Below are positions 8,372 to 16,186 of a DNA stretch of 39,945 nt, one piece after another. A program made the translations under genes and the position numbers. Source of the DNA: Coriobacteriales bacterium. Lineage in GTDB: Bacteria > Actinomycetota > Coriobacteriia > Coriobacteriales > Atopobiaceae. The notes under the pieces are model-generated. The model had not been told where the DNA came from, ran no database searches, and saw only the letters and a list, made by a program, of their open reading frames with translations. The first letter of the stretch is position 1; each line of letters opens with the position of its first letter. The stretch is from contig JAUMWL010000005.1 of NCBI GenBank assembly GCA_030529665.1, positions 1 to 39,945 on the forward strand. Reading direction: 5' to 3'.

Positions 8372-9409
8372 TCACCCCAACATGCTACGTTCGAAGCTGG
8401 AGAGGGCAATCCGCGAGTCCCAACCCGAAAGATGCCCGTTTGTCTTCCATGTTTGGAAGAACCATCCAGGAAGCTCCTCAAATGCGGCAATCTGCTCGGC
8501 GCTGTACACGCGCTCGAGGGCCACAAGACCTTCGGGGGTCATGAGGGAGTCCGCAAACGGCAACGCCGACGACCAGGCGCCAACCATAACCGGAAGTCTG
8601 CTCTTCTGTGCTCGCGCAAGGGTCTTTACGGAACGGTTTACAAGCGCCGCCGCACCCGCTGGACCAGTGGCGTCAACATGGTCGGCGTAATGGTATAGGT
8701 GACAGTCGAGCCACACGTTGTGATACCTGCGCGGCGCCATGAAGCTCCGCCACGCACCGGGAATCCCCGCGTCAGGCAAAACCACGCACGGTTCTTCTCC
8801 GCCGCCCGCCCGAATGGCTTCGTAGGCGTCGCGATAATAGTTCCGCAGCACATGGAGCGGAACGCCCTCGCTAATGCTCAGTATGCCCTTGCGTTTTTGC
8901 GCAACGGGCTCGGAGGCCACCTCTATGCCAAAGAGCGCCGACGAGCAGCTAAAGCTTCGGGCCATACCGCTCAGCACATCCAGAATCTCGTCTCGACGTC
9001 CCCACTCTGTATTGGTAATCAAGACCTCGTCCTCATCCACGCCAGGGCTGACGTCAAGCACGAGGAGCACCGCGATTCCGTGACGCTCGGCCCATTCCAG
9101 CGCGGACTCAACGTGCTGCGCACAGCCAACATACGGCCCGGCATCGGGACCTTGGTCTCCAAACACGTACCAAGGAACCGGAATCCTCACGGCGTTGAAC
9201 CCGCGACGTGCTATGAGCCTAAAATCCTCTTCGGTTATAAAGCACGCCCGATGCTCCTCTACAAGGTCTTGGTACAGCTCGACTCCAAGCGTATCTATGA
9301 TTCCTTGCTCGCCGAGCGATCCCGTGCCGGCAAAGAGCTCGGGCGTGACCCAGGACTCAAGGCTCAACCATCCTGTGAGGTTAACACCGTGAAGGGCGTA
9401 GTCTGTCAT
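8372..9409 (-). CDS. GH5-family exo-1,3-glucanase-like protein lacking the nucleophile
   Basis: A 345-residue (beta/alpha)8 protein clearly related to GH5 exo-1,3-beta-glucanases: GVNLTGWLSLESWVTPELF near the N-terminus, FNAVRIPVPW at 71-80, HNVWLDCHLYHY at 230-241 and GWFFQTWKT at 315-323. No signal peptide is visible, so it would act in the cytoplasm. The acid/base motif, normally NEP, reads SEP (Glu167 kept, Asn changed to Ser). The nucleophile motif, normally GEWS, reads GAWS: the position is Ala278 (codon GCC at 8576-8578). As a retaining glycosidase it should be inactive or strongly altered, so a binding or scaffold role is possible. The start is ATG at 9409 with GGAG upstream. It forms an operon with rsmI. 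Confidence 0.8.
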   Translation of the reverse strand: MTDYALHGVNLTGWLSLESWVTPELFAGTGSLGEQGIIDTLGVELYQDLVEEHRACFITEEDFRLIARRGFNAVRIPVPWYVFGDQGPDAGPYVGCAQHVESALEWAERHGIAVLLVLDVSPGVDEDEVLITNTEWGRRDEILDVLSGMARSFSCSSALFGIEVASEPVAQKRKGILSISEGVPLHVLRNYYRDAYEAIRAGGGEEPCVVLPDAGIPGAWRSFMAPRRYHNVWLDCHLYHYADHVDATGPAGAAALVNRSVKTLARAQKSRLPVMVGAWSSALPFADSLMTPEGLVALERVYSAEQIAAFEELPGWFFQTWKTNGHLSGWDSRIALSSFERSMLG

Positions 9410-9444
9410 GAGATTCTCCTTACAGATTCCTAATCTCCACAAAG

Positions 9445-9450
9445 AGTATA
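9445..9450 (-). promoter_or_regulatory. Possible -10 box for the GH5-like/rsmI operon
   Basis: TATACT on the minus strand, about 36 bases before the GH5-like start codon, is the same -10 seen for nhaA. No good -35 was found at 16-18 bases, so this is a partial match only. The 128-base gap to ricT makes an internal promoter reasonable. Confidence 0.35.
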
Positions 9451-9537
9451 GCCCTCATGGAAGACAAGAACTAAGCAAGGAGCGAATTGTTTTTGCGGAT
9501 TGGGGCTTTTATTCCCAAACGGTAGCGTGACGCCTCC

Positions 9538-11064
9538 CTATTGTTGGGTGGGAGAATCGCCAGCGGGCTTGTTGTTGCCACCACGACGGCGTCGGCGACG
9601 GCGCTTGGGTGCCGTGGCCTCCTCGCCGGACGCGGCGTCCTTGGGCTTCTGCATGTGCTGAGGCGGACGGCGCTGCGCCTGCTGCTGTTGCTGCTGCGCG
9701 GGTTTTTGCCCACCACGATCGCCCGGACGACGCCTGTGCTTTGGCGGTTGCTGCTCTTGGTTTTGCTGGGCCTTTGGTGCGGCCGCGTCTCCAGAGGTCG
9801 TGCGATGACGACGCCTGCGACGGGTCTCTTGCTTCTCGGGCTGTTGGTCCGCCGCATTGGCCTTCTTTGGAGCTTCCGCCGCCGTCTGCTGGGGCTGGGT
9901 CGCAACAGCATTGGCGTTTGTGCGCTTGCGACGCCTACGGCGGGATTTCTTCTCGGCCGACTCGCCTGCGGCGCTCGATGCATCAGCCTGGCCCTGCGTC
10001 TGCGCCTTTTGGGCGGACGCCGATTCCGTCGGCCGCGCCGCAGCACTGCGACGGACACGCTTTTTGCGCGTCTTGGGCTCCACAAAGATGTCGGACTCGT
10101 CAAAGACCTCCTCGGGAACCACGCCGTTCTTGCGATCGAGCTCTGCCAGTGCCATCTGCACGTCGGGAGAGTTGAGCTTGTCCAAAGAGGCTCGTACCAC
10201 CGTGTCCGGCCTGCAGGGACAATGCAGGTCCTCGGACTTCTTTCTAGCGGCCTCGGACACCTTCATCTCTGCCAGGGGAATCCTCACGATCTTGCCGTTT
10301 TCGAGCCTGAGTGCCAGCTGCTCCTTGGGCGTGTCGTACTCTGCCACCTTGGCCTTGCCAAGGGGCGTGTCAATGACGGCATTGCGCTTTGGTGCGCGCC
10401 CCTTAAAGTCGCGATATGCCTCAAACTCGTAGCGCAAGCAGCACATAAGGCGCCCACAGGCACCGCTAATCTTGTTGGAGGTAAGCGGAAGGTCCTGCTC
10501 CTTGGCCATGCGAATGGATACGGGCTCGAAGGAGAGGCCAAAGCGCGCGCAGCACAGCTCTTGTCCGCAATGACCAAAGCCGCCCACCACAGCAGCCTCC
10601 TCGCGCACGCCGATCTGCCTCATGTCGATGCGCTGGCGCAGCTCATGAGAGAGGTCGCGCACCAGCTGCCTAAAGTCCACGCGCTCCTCTGCGGCAAAGT
10701 AGCATACGACCTTCTCGCCGCCAAACAAGTACTCCACGCCCACGGGCTTCATGTCGAGTCCGCTTGCGGCAACGAGCTCCCTAAACAGGGGGAAGGCGTC
10801 GTCGCCCATTTGAGCGAGTTCCTCCGCCCGCGCCAAGTCATTGTCGTTGGCAACTCGCAAGACGGGCTTAAGCACGGAATTGCCGATCTTTTGTGCAAGC
10901 TCCTCGTCGCTCACCTCTTTTGCGGGGGCGGTTACCAAGCCTATCTCGGTGCCTCGCTCGGTGGTGCAGATTACGTGATCGCCTTCCTGGGCATAGGACC
11001 TCGCTTGGTCGAACCAAAGGTCACGCACGGCATAGGCAAATTTGACGGGAACGACTGACGTCAT
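9538..11064 (-). CDS. ricT: RicT/YaaT-type PSP1 protein with long basic C-terminal extension
   Basis: The first 290 residues match RicT (YaaT), which in Bacillus forms an Fe-S-containing complex with RicA and RicF that assists RNase Y in mRNA maturation. The conserved cysteines are present: Cys166 (GHCG), Cys171-172 (LCCARFG), Cys203 (GACGRL) and Cys208-209 (MCCLRYE). The usual length is about 275 residues; this one has 508. From about residue 330 the extension is low complexity, rich in Lys, Arg, Gln and Ala with many RRRRR blocks, ending RRRRRRGGNNKPAGDSPTQQ. The ATG overlaps the holB stop (ATGA), so it is translationally coupled to holB. The extension looks suited to nucleic acid binding, an inference from composition. 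Confidence 0.88.
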   Translation of the reverse strand: MTSVVPVKFAYAVRDLWFDQARSYAQEGDHVICTTERGTEIGLVTAPAKEVSDEELAQKIGNSVLKPVLRVANDNDLARAEELAQMGDDAFPLFRELVAASGLDMKPVGVEYLFGGEKVVCYFAAEERVDFRQLVRDLSHELRQRIDMRQIGVREEAAVVGGFGHCGQELCCARFGLSFEPVSIRMAKEQDLPLTSNKISGACGRLMCCLRYEFEAYRDFKGRAPKRNAVIDTPLGKAKVAEYDTPKEQLALRLENGKIVRIPLAEMKVSEAARKKSEDLHCPCRPDTVVRASLDKLNSPDVQMALAELDRKNGVVPEEVFDESDIFVEPKTRKKRVRRSAAARPTESASAQKAQTQGQADASSAAGESAEKKSRRRRRKRTNANAVATQPQQTAAEAPKKANAADQQPEKQETRRRRRHRTTSGDAAAPKAQQNQEQQPPKHRRRPGDRGGQKPAQQQQQQAQRRPPQHMQKPKDAASGEEATAPKRRRRRRRGGNNKPAGDSPTQQ

Positions 11065-12188
11065 TCAAGCGCCTCCTTTATGGCAAAAAGCATGACCTCA
11101 AGGGCCAGCTGAGGTGTTACGTTGTGGGCAATGTCACTCGCCGCCGACTGGCAGGCATCAATCGCAGCCAACACTCCCGAGGTCGACGCGTCTTGCGCAA
11201 GGCGCTCGACGACATCGTCCATGTCCTCGTTTACGACGGGCTCCACTACCTCCTCGCAGCGCACGAGCACATCGCGAAGAAGCGACTCCGCCGCTGCAAG
11301 AACTTCCATCATACCCGAACGCTCGCGTGCCGTAAGCTCTCGCTTGTGCGCCTCCTCAATTTGACGAAGAGCCTTGTTTGAGAGGTACTCCGCCTCGTCG
11401 CTCGACACCGCGCTCTGGCGACCCTTCGCCTCTTCCAACGGTGCCCGCACGGCATCGCAGATCTCTCGCGCCGCATTTATTACGTCCCACGCATCGTCGT
11501 TCTTGAGTTCGCCCAGCACGCGAACCATGGCCCGCCGTGCTCCCCTGCGCCCCGCAGACGCGAGGAGGTCCGACGCCTGCTCGGGCGTAACCGCAATGGA
11601 GAGCGCGATGCGAGCCTCCTGCTCGCTCGCCCCCGTCTTGCGCTGTATTGCGTCCACCGCCGCAGCAGGAGGCACGACCCTAAAGGGCACCTGCTGGCAA
11701 CGCGAGACGATGGTGGGAAGCACGGCGTCGGCCGAGCGCGCAACAAGAATGAACATGACGCCACGCGGGGGCTCCTCTATGGTCTTGAGCAGGGCGTTTG
11801 CCGAAGCACCTCGCAGCTTGTCGGCGCCGTTAATGATGTAGACCTTGCTCTGTGCCCGCACGGGCGTCAGGGCGACGTCCTCCATGAGCTCGCGCACCTG
11901 GCTCACCAGGTAGCCCGATACGCCGCCCGGTTCCAGATGATGCACGTCGGGATGCGTGTGATGCGCCACCCTTACGCACTCGTCGCATGAGGCGTCTCCG
12001 CCGTTGGGGCACACCACGCACTGGGCAAGCGCGTCCGCAGCCTCCAGCATCCCCGAGCCAGGCGCGCCCAAAAACAGATAGGCATGAGAAAGCCGACCCT
12101 CTACGAAGGCCGACGAAAGAAAGTCTCGCACGCGCGGCTGGTTGAGAATCTTCTTGAGTGCTGGAGGCGTAAGGGGAACGTTTGCCAC
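11061..12188 (-). CDS. holB: DNA polymerase III delta' subunit (clamp loader)
   Basis: A 375-residue AAA+ clamp-loader subunit that helps load the sliding clamp at replication forks. Seen: a P-loop-like GAPGSGMLE in which the Walker A lysine is Met, consistent with the non-ATP-binding delta' role; a four-cysteine zinc module (CVVCPNGGDASCDEC); KVYIINGADKLRGASANALLKTIEEPP; and an IVSRCQQV arginine-finger-type SRC motif. The start is taken as GTG at 12188 (VANVPLTPPALKKIL) because AAGGA lies at good spacing; the longer frame runs into an upstream hairpin. It overlaps ricT by 4 bases, the same order as in Bacillus. Confidence 0.9.
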   Translation of the reverse strand: MANVPLTPPALKKILNQPRVRDFLSSAFVEGRLSHAYLFLGAPGSGMLEAADALAQCVVCPNGGDASCDECVRVAHHTHPDVHHLEPGGVSGYLVSQVRELMEDVALTPVRAQSKVYIINGADKLRGASANALLKTIEEPPRGVMFILVARSADAVLPTIVSRCQQVPFRVVPPAAAVDAIQRKTGASEQEARIALSIAVTPEQASDLLASAGRRGARRAMVRVLGELKNDDAWDVINAAREICDAVRAPLEEAKGRQSAVSSDEAEYLSNKALRQIEEAHKRELTARERSGMMEVLAAAESLLRDVLVRCEEVVEPVVNEDMDDVVERLAQDASTSGVLAAIDACQSAASDIAHNVTPQLALEVMLFAIKEALE

Positions 12189-12250
12189 GGATGTCCTTCT
12201 TTGCTTGACGATACCTTGAAGAATGGTACCACGAAGACTCGCCTTGCACG

Positions 12251-12284
12251 GTGGAACACCGTTTTCCCGAAAACAGCGTTCCAC
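12251..12284 (-). terminator. Hairpin between the unknown gene and holB
   Basis: Arms GTGGAAC..GTTTTC and GAAAAC..GTTCCAC pair over about 15 bp around a CCC/GGG turn. It lies 8 bases after the stop of the unknown gene and 60 bases before holB. There is no T tract on the minus strand, so it may stabilise or process the message rather than stop it. It resembles the hairpin at 18931-18959. Confidence 0.45.
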
Positions 12285-12291
12285 GCGCTAG

Positions 12292-12768
12292 CTACGCACA
12301 GGGCGAGAGGTCAATCGACACGCCACCGTCGGAGCCCAGGCAAAAGACTCCCAGCGTGAGCTTGTACGTACCGGGATTCAGGCCATCGATCACGTTGGTG
12401 CTGTACTGCTCCCTCTCCTCCAAGAAGTCGGTGCCCGAGAGCAAGGTGCCGTCGTCCCCTTTGAGGAACCAGTAGGAGTCAAAGATTTCTTGGCCAGCCG
12501 CGTCGCGACCCCACACCTTCCAGCTGTAGGCTATGGCCCCCTCGCCGTCAAGCTTGTAGGTCACGTCCATGCATGCATGGTTTATGCGTCTGTTACCATC
12601 CACGCGATTGAAGCCCGACGCGTGCAGCACGCCGTCATCGCCCCTCGTCCACGGTAGCGAGTCGTCATGGGCCCGGCTGAGGTCCACCACATCCATTGGT
12701 GCCGCCACGTTGCTTGGTGTTGGAACGTTCCAGAGTTGCCCTTGGGCGGGATTTCCCGTCCTTGTCAT
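12292..12768 (-). CDS. Hypothetical protein, 158 residues
   Basis: I do not recognise a family. The start is ATG at 12768 with AAGGAG 6 bases upstream. The protein has no signal peptide or membrane segment. It opens with a Pro/Asn-rich stretch (TGNPAQGQLWNVPTPSNV). It then looks beta-rich with aromatic strands (AIAYSWKVWG, EIFDSYWFLKG, PGTYKLTLGVFCLGSDGG) and a DSLPWTRGDDGV segment, suggesting a compact beta-sandwich or barrel. It sits between tmk and holB, where Bacillus has darA (yaaQ) and yaaR, but it shows no resemblance to either. A 13-bp perfect inverted repeat sits immediately before its ribosome binding site, so its expression is probably individually controlled. Confidence 0.65.
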   Translation of the reverse strand: MTRTGNPAQGQLWNVPTPSNVAAPMDVVDLSRAHDDSLPWTRGDDGVLHASGFNRVDGNRRINHACMDVTYKLDGEGAIAYSWKVWGRDAAGQEIFDSYWFLKGDDGTLLSGTDFLEEREQYSTNVIDGLNPGTYKLTLGVFCLGSDGGVSIDLSPCA

Positions 12769-12782
12769 ATGTCTCTCCTTAG

Positions 12783-12820
12783 TCGATATGGCTATTGACA
12801 CTGATGTAGCCATATCGACA
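12783..12820 (-). promoter_or_regulatory. Perfect 13-bp inverted repeat directly upstream of the unknown gene
   Basis: GTCGATATGGCTA (12783-12795) and TAGCCATATCGAC (12808-12820) are perfect arms 12 bases apart. The proximal arm ends just before the AAGGAG ribosome binding site of the gene starting at 12768. It could be an operator (25 bases centre to centre) or an RNA hairpin controlling initiation. Confidence 0.6.
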
Positions 12821-12880
12821 TGGGTTCAAACACCGCAAATAATAAATGCAACAAGCCTTATGTATGCTTAAGACGAATGC

Positions 12881-13507
12881 TTACAGCTCCACCACATCGC
12901 GGAGCGCATCGAGGGTTCGCGCGTGCACGGTTGCAATCTGGCCACATGCATCCACTATGCGCACGCGCTGGGGCTCGTCTTTTGCAAGCTGCGCATAACC
13001 CGCGCGCACGAGTTGCTGAAAGCCCGTGCCCTCGCCTTCCAGACGGTCCGCACCGTCCTTTACGGCGCGCCCATATGCCCGTGCTGGATCCAGATCGAAC
13101 ACAAGCGTAACGTTGGGAACCAAGCCGCAGCTGCCAAGGCGATTCGCCATGGCAACCAGATCGGGAGAGATTCCGCGACCATATGCCTGATAGGCAAACG
13201 TGGAGTCGTAGAAGCGGTCACACACCACCGTGGCCCCACGCTCGAGCGCGGGAAGTATTACCTCGCGCACGTTTTGGGCACGCGCCGCCTCGTAGAGCAG
13301 CAGCTCGCACTCGTCGCACATGTCGTCGTTGCCGGGATCGAGCAGCATGAGGCGGATCTTCTCGGAAAGGCGCGCGCCGCCCGGCTCGCGCACGCGCACC
13401 ACCTCGTGGCCCGCCGCCTCAAGCGCCTCGACCAGCAGGTTGGCCTGAGTGGTCTTGCCGCAGCCGTCCACACCTTCCAGCGTAATGAACAAACCCTTGC
13501 CCAACAT
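12881..13507 (-). CDS. tmk: Thymidylate kinase
   Basis: A 208-residue kinase that phosphorylates dTMP to dTDP for DNA synthesis. The P-loop is EGVDGCGKTT (residues 11-20), the substrate-binding VREPGGARLSEKIR and the DRFYDSTFAYQAYGRG motif are present, and the lid region follows. Length is normal. The start is ATG at 13507 with AAGGAG upstream. It is followed downstream by the unknown gene and holB, matching the tmk-holB neighbourhood of Gram-positive bacteria. Confidence 0.95.
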   Translation of the reverse strand: MLGKGLFITLEGVDGCGKTTQANLLVEALEAAGHEVVRVREPGGARLSEKIRLMLLDPGNDDMCDECELLLYEAARAQNVREVILPALERGATVVCDRFYDSTFAYQAYGRGISPDLVAMANRLGSCGLVPNVTLVFDLDPARAYGRAVKDGADRLEGEGTGFQQLVRAGYAQLAKDEPQRVRIVDACGQIATVHARTLDALRDVVEL

Positions 13508-13541
13508 GTTGCTCCTTCCCTAGCCAGGCCAAGACCCATTT

Positions 13542-13573
13542 TGGCCGTTTGGGGCCTGGCCCCTTTCGGCCAG
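13542..13573. terminator. Palindromic terminator-like repeat (copy 2)
   Basis: TGGCCG..GGGGCC and GGCCCC..CGGCCA pair with an internal T-T mismatch of three bases. It ends at the topA stop codon and precedes tmk. It is a diverged member of the AAAAGGGG..CCCCTTTT palindrome family; lacking the A4/T4 flanks it may terminate poorly. Confidence 0.5.
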
Positions 13574-16048
13574 TTAGCCCCTTTTGCGGCGTCCGCGACC
13601 GCGTGTGGTGGTCGTGGCGGTCTTCTCCTTTGAGGGACAGTCCATGTTTACGCAGATGCGCCACGGACCGCGCTGCGTGTGGACCTCAACCATGGGTGCG
13701 CCGCAGTCGGGACACACCTCGTCCAAGGCCACGAGCTTGCCGCGTGCCGGCAGCGGATAGCTCGTGCCGCACTCCTCGTAGTTCTGGCACCGGATAAATC
13801 GCTTTCCCGTGCGCTCGCTCTTGTGTGCGATGAGGTCGCCCTTCTTGCCGGCCTCGGCACATGCCTGGCACTCCCCCACCTTGAGGTCGGGCTCAAAGTT
13901 GGTGGCACAAGCGGGGTTGACGCACGTCTCGTAGGCACGCTGACGAAACGGCTGTACCTTGACCCGTGGCGCACCACACTCCGCACACGCCCCCTCAAGC
14001 GGAGAGATGCGTCCCGTGGGCACCGGATACGTAACGTCGCACTCCGGCCAACCCATGCAGCCAATAAACGACCCGCGCGTCTTTGCGGAGGACTTCATAA
14101 CCAGGTCCTTGCCGCACTTGGGACAGGTGCCAACCTTGGCGTCGGCGGTAACGGCGTCCGCGATCTGCTCTCCCAGCTCGTCCACGTGCTCTATGAGCTT
14201 GTCGATCCACTGTGCCAAGGCCGCGCGCGACTGGTCGACCACATGCACCTGCGTGTCGTCTCCCTCGGCCACGCTCGTCATGCTCTGCTCCAGCTCCGCC
14301 GTCATCTCGGGCGTGGTGATGGGCGGCGCGAACTCATGCAACGCCTTAATCACCGCCATGCCCAGCTGGCTCGGCTCCACCGGGTCGTTCTTTAGGTACT
14401 GAACGTCATACAAGCGCTGGATAATGCTCGCGCGCGTGGACTTGGTGCCCAGGCCCCGCTTCTCCATCTCTTGGATGAGCCTACCCTGGCTGTAGCGGGC
14501 GGGCGGCTCGGTCTGCTTTGCCTCAAACGAGAGCGATCGCACGTCGCATACGTCTCCCACTTCTAGCGGCGGCAGCTGGTCGTCCTTTTTGAGCCCATAG
14601 GGATAGATGGCCCTAAATCCCGGCTTTACCAGCACCGATCCCGTGGTCACAAAGGGCTCGCCGCCAATCTGGAGGCTCACCTTGGTGCCTTCGCTCACCG
14701 AAGAGTCCATGAGCGTGGCCAAGAAGCGCCGCGCAACCAGGTTGTAGAGCTTCCACTCGGCCGGTTGCATGTCGTGCGGGCCCGCCGCAGCCGTGGGATA
14801 GATGGGCGGGTGGTCGGTGGTCTCTTCCTTGCCACGGGTTGGGGTGAGCTTTTGCTGCGCCAGCAGTCCCTTGCATACCGGCGCATACTCCGCCACGGAG
14901 GAGAGCGTCCTTACGCACTCGCGCAGATCGAGCGAGCGGGGATACACCGTGTTGTCCACGCGCGGGTACGAGATAAGACCGCGCATGTACAGCGACTCAG
15001 CCAAGCGCATGGTGCGCGCCGGCGACAAGCCCTCGCTCGCCGCAGCCGCCTGCAGCGAGGTGGTGTTAAACGGCGCGGGCGGCTTTTGGGTGCGGGCCTT
15101 CTTTGCCACGTCGGTGACCGTCGCCGTCTTTGCGTCGCGCACGCGCTCGTACGCACGATCGGCCTCCGCCTTATCCTTAAAGCGCGCCGTGGCATGCGTG
15201 GTCTTAAACGGGTCGGAGTCCTTGTGAGTGAGCTCTCCCCCTATGACCCAATAGTCCTCGGGCACAAAGGCGTTGCGCTCCTCCTCCTTCTCCACCACAA
15301 GGGCCAGCGTAGGCGTTTGCACGCGACCGGCAGACCGCACGTTGCCAAAGCCCCCGCGACGCGCCAAGGTGAGGTAGCGCGTGAGGACAGCGCCCCATAC
15401 GAGGTCTATGTACTGACGGCTCTCGCCCGCGTCGGCAAGGTCCTGGTCAAGCTCGACCAGGTTGGAGAAGGCGTGGTCGATCTCTGCCTTGGTGAAGGCG
15501 GAGTAGCGTGCACGGCTCACCGGCACCTCCGGCGCAACCATGCGAATCTGGCGCAGCGCGTCGGATCCAATGAGCTCGCCCTCGCGATCGAAGTCGGTGC
15601 CGATCACCACCGCGTCCGCCTTCTTTGCAAGGTTCTTCAGCGCGCGAATGATCTCCTTCTCGGCCGGGAGCTTCTCTATGGGAGCCCATACCAAATAGGG
15701 CAGGCTGGGAACCTTCCATCCCTTTATGTCCACGCCATCCTTGAGGAATGGCTTGCGCTTGGTGTCAAACGGCGGGTGGGCAAGCGACTTGGGCACGCTT
15801 ACGGGCATGACCTCGCCGTCGCTCGTTATGCCATACCATCCCTGCCCGCGCTTGTACTTAAGCTCACTTGGAAAGTCGGGAGCAAGAATGTGTCCCCGCA
15901 GACCAATGGTTACCCACTCGTCCCCGTTGTGCTTAAAGCGATAGATCGGCGTGTTGTACACCTTGTCCGCCTTTGGCTTGCCCACGTCGCACAGAAGGCG
16001 GGCAATCTGCGTTGCGGCATCGTTCTTCTCGGTAACGACCAGTATCAA
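13574..16048 (-). CDS. topA: Type IA DNA topoisomerase (TopA) with four C-terminal zinc ribbons
   Basis: An 824-residue type IA topoisomerase that relaxes negative supercoils. Toprim motifs are VVTEKND (Glu7) and GTDFDREGE (Asp152, Asp154, Glu156). The catalytic tyrosine is Tyr361 in LISYPRVDNTVYP; RSAGRVQTPTLAL lies at 238-250. These motif spellings are closer to archaeal TopA/TopIII than to the usual bacterial TopA (ITYMRTDS, SAGRVQS). From about residue 650 there are four CxxC-type zinc ribbons (CPKCGK, CAECGA, CQACAE, CPDCGA) and a short basic tail RGRGRRKRG. The start is TTG at 16048, preceded by AAGGAG. A 138-base gap separates it from tatC. Confidence 0.92.
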   Translation of the reverse strand: MILVVTEKNDAATQIARLLCDVGKPKADKVYNTPIYRFKHNGDEWVTIGLRGHILAPDFPSELKYKRGQGWYGITSDGEVMPVSVPKSLAHPPFDTKRKPFLKDGVDIKGWKVPSLPYLVWAPIEKLPAEKEIIRALKNLAKKADAVVIGTDFDREGELIGSDALRQIRMVAPEVPVSRARYSAFTKAEIDHAFSNLVELDQDLADAGESRQYIDLVWGAVLTRYLTLARRGGFGNVRSAGRVQTPTLALVVEKEEERNAFVPEDYWVIGGELTHKDSDPFKTTHATARFKDKAEADRAYERVRDAKTATVTDVAKKARTQKPPAPFNTTSLQAAAASEGLSPARTMRLAESLYMRGLISYPRVDNTVYPRSLDLRECVRTLSSVAEYAPVCKGLLAQQKLTPTRGKEETTDHPPIYPTAAAGPHDMQPAEWKLYNLVARRFLATLMDSSVSEGTKVSLQIGGEPFVTTGSVLVKPGFRAIYPYGLKKDDQLPPLEVGDVCDVRSLSFEAKQTEPPARYSQGRLIQEMEKRGLGTKSTRASIIQRLYDVQYLKNDPVEPSQLGMAVIKALHEFAPPITTPEMTAELEQSMTSVAEGDDTQVHVVDQSRAALAQWIDKLIEHVDELGEQIADAVTADAKVGTCPKCGKDLVMKSSAKTRGSFIGCMGWPECDVTYPVPTGRISPLEGACAECGAPRVKVQPFRQRAYETCVNPACATNFEPDLKVGECQACAEAGKKGDLIAHKSERTGKRFIRCQNYEECGTSYPLPARGKLVALDEVCPDCGAPMVEVHTQRGPWRICVNMDCPSKEKTATTTTRGRGRRKRG

Positions 16049-16161
16049 AAGAAACTCCTTTGTGCTGTCGATGAGTCTTGGGTACGTACGGGCGGTGAAG
16101 AGCCGTCGTCTGCTTTAGCCTGGCAAGGTCGCGATGCGTCGCGCGGACCAGGTGCAGCAAA

Positions 16162-16183
16162 ATAACAGCCTGCCGGTGGCTCT
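16162..16183 (-). terminator. Weak hairpin after tatC
   Basis: A short AGCC/GGCT stem with a 7-base loop, followed on the minus strand by GTTATTTT, lies immediately after the tatC stop. The stem is short, so at most partial termination between tatC and topA is expected. Confidence 0.3.
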
Positions 16184-16186
16184 TTG

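Noticed and set aside
9541-11058. 505-codon plus-strand frame opposite ricT
   Set aside because: Shadow of ricT; the Leu/Gly-rich product reflects the reverse of the Arg/Gln-rich tail.
11830-12249. Alternative minus-strand frame at the holB start
   Set aside because: Out of frame with the clear delta' homology and without a ribosome site.
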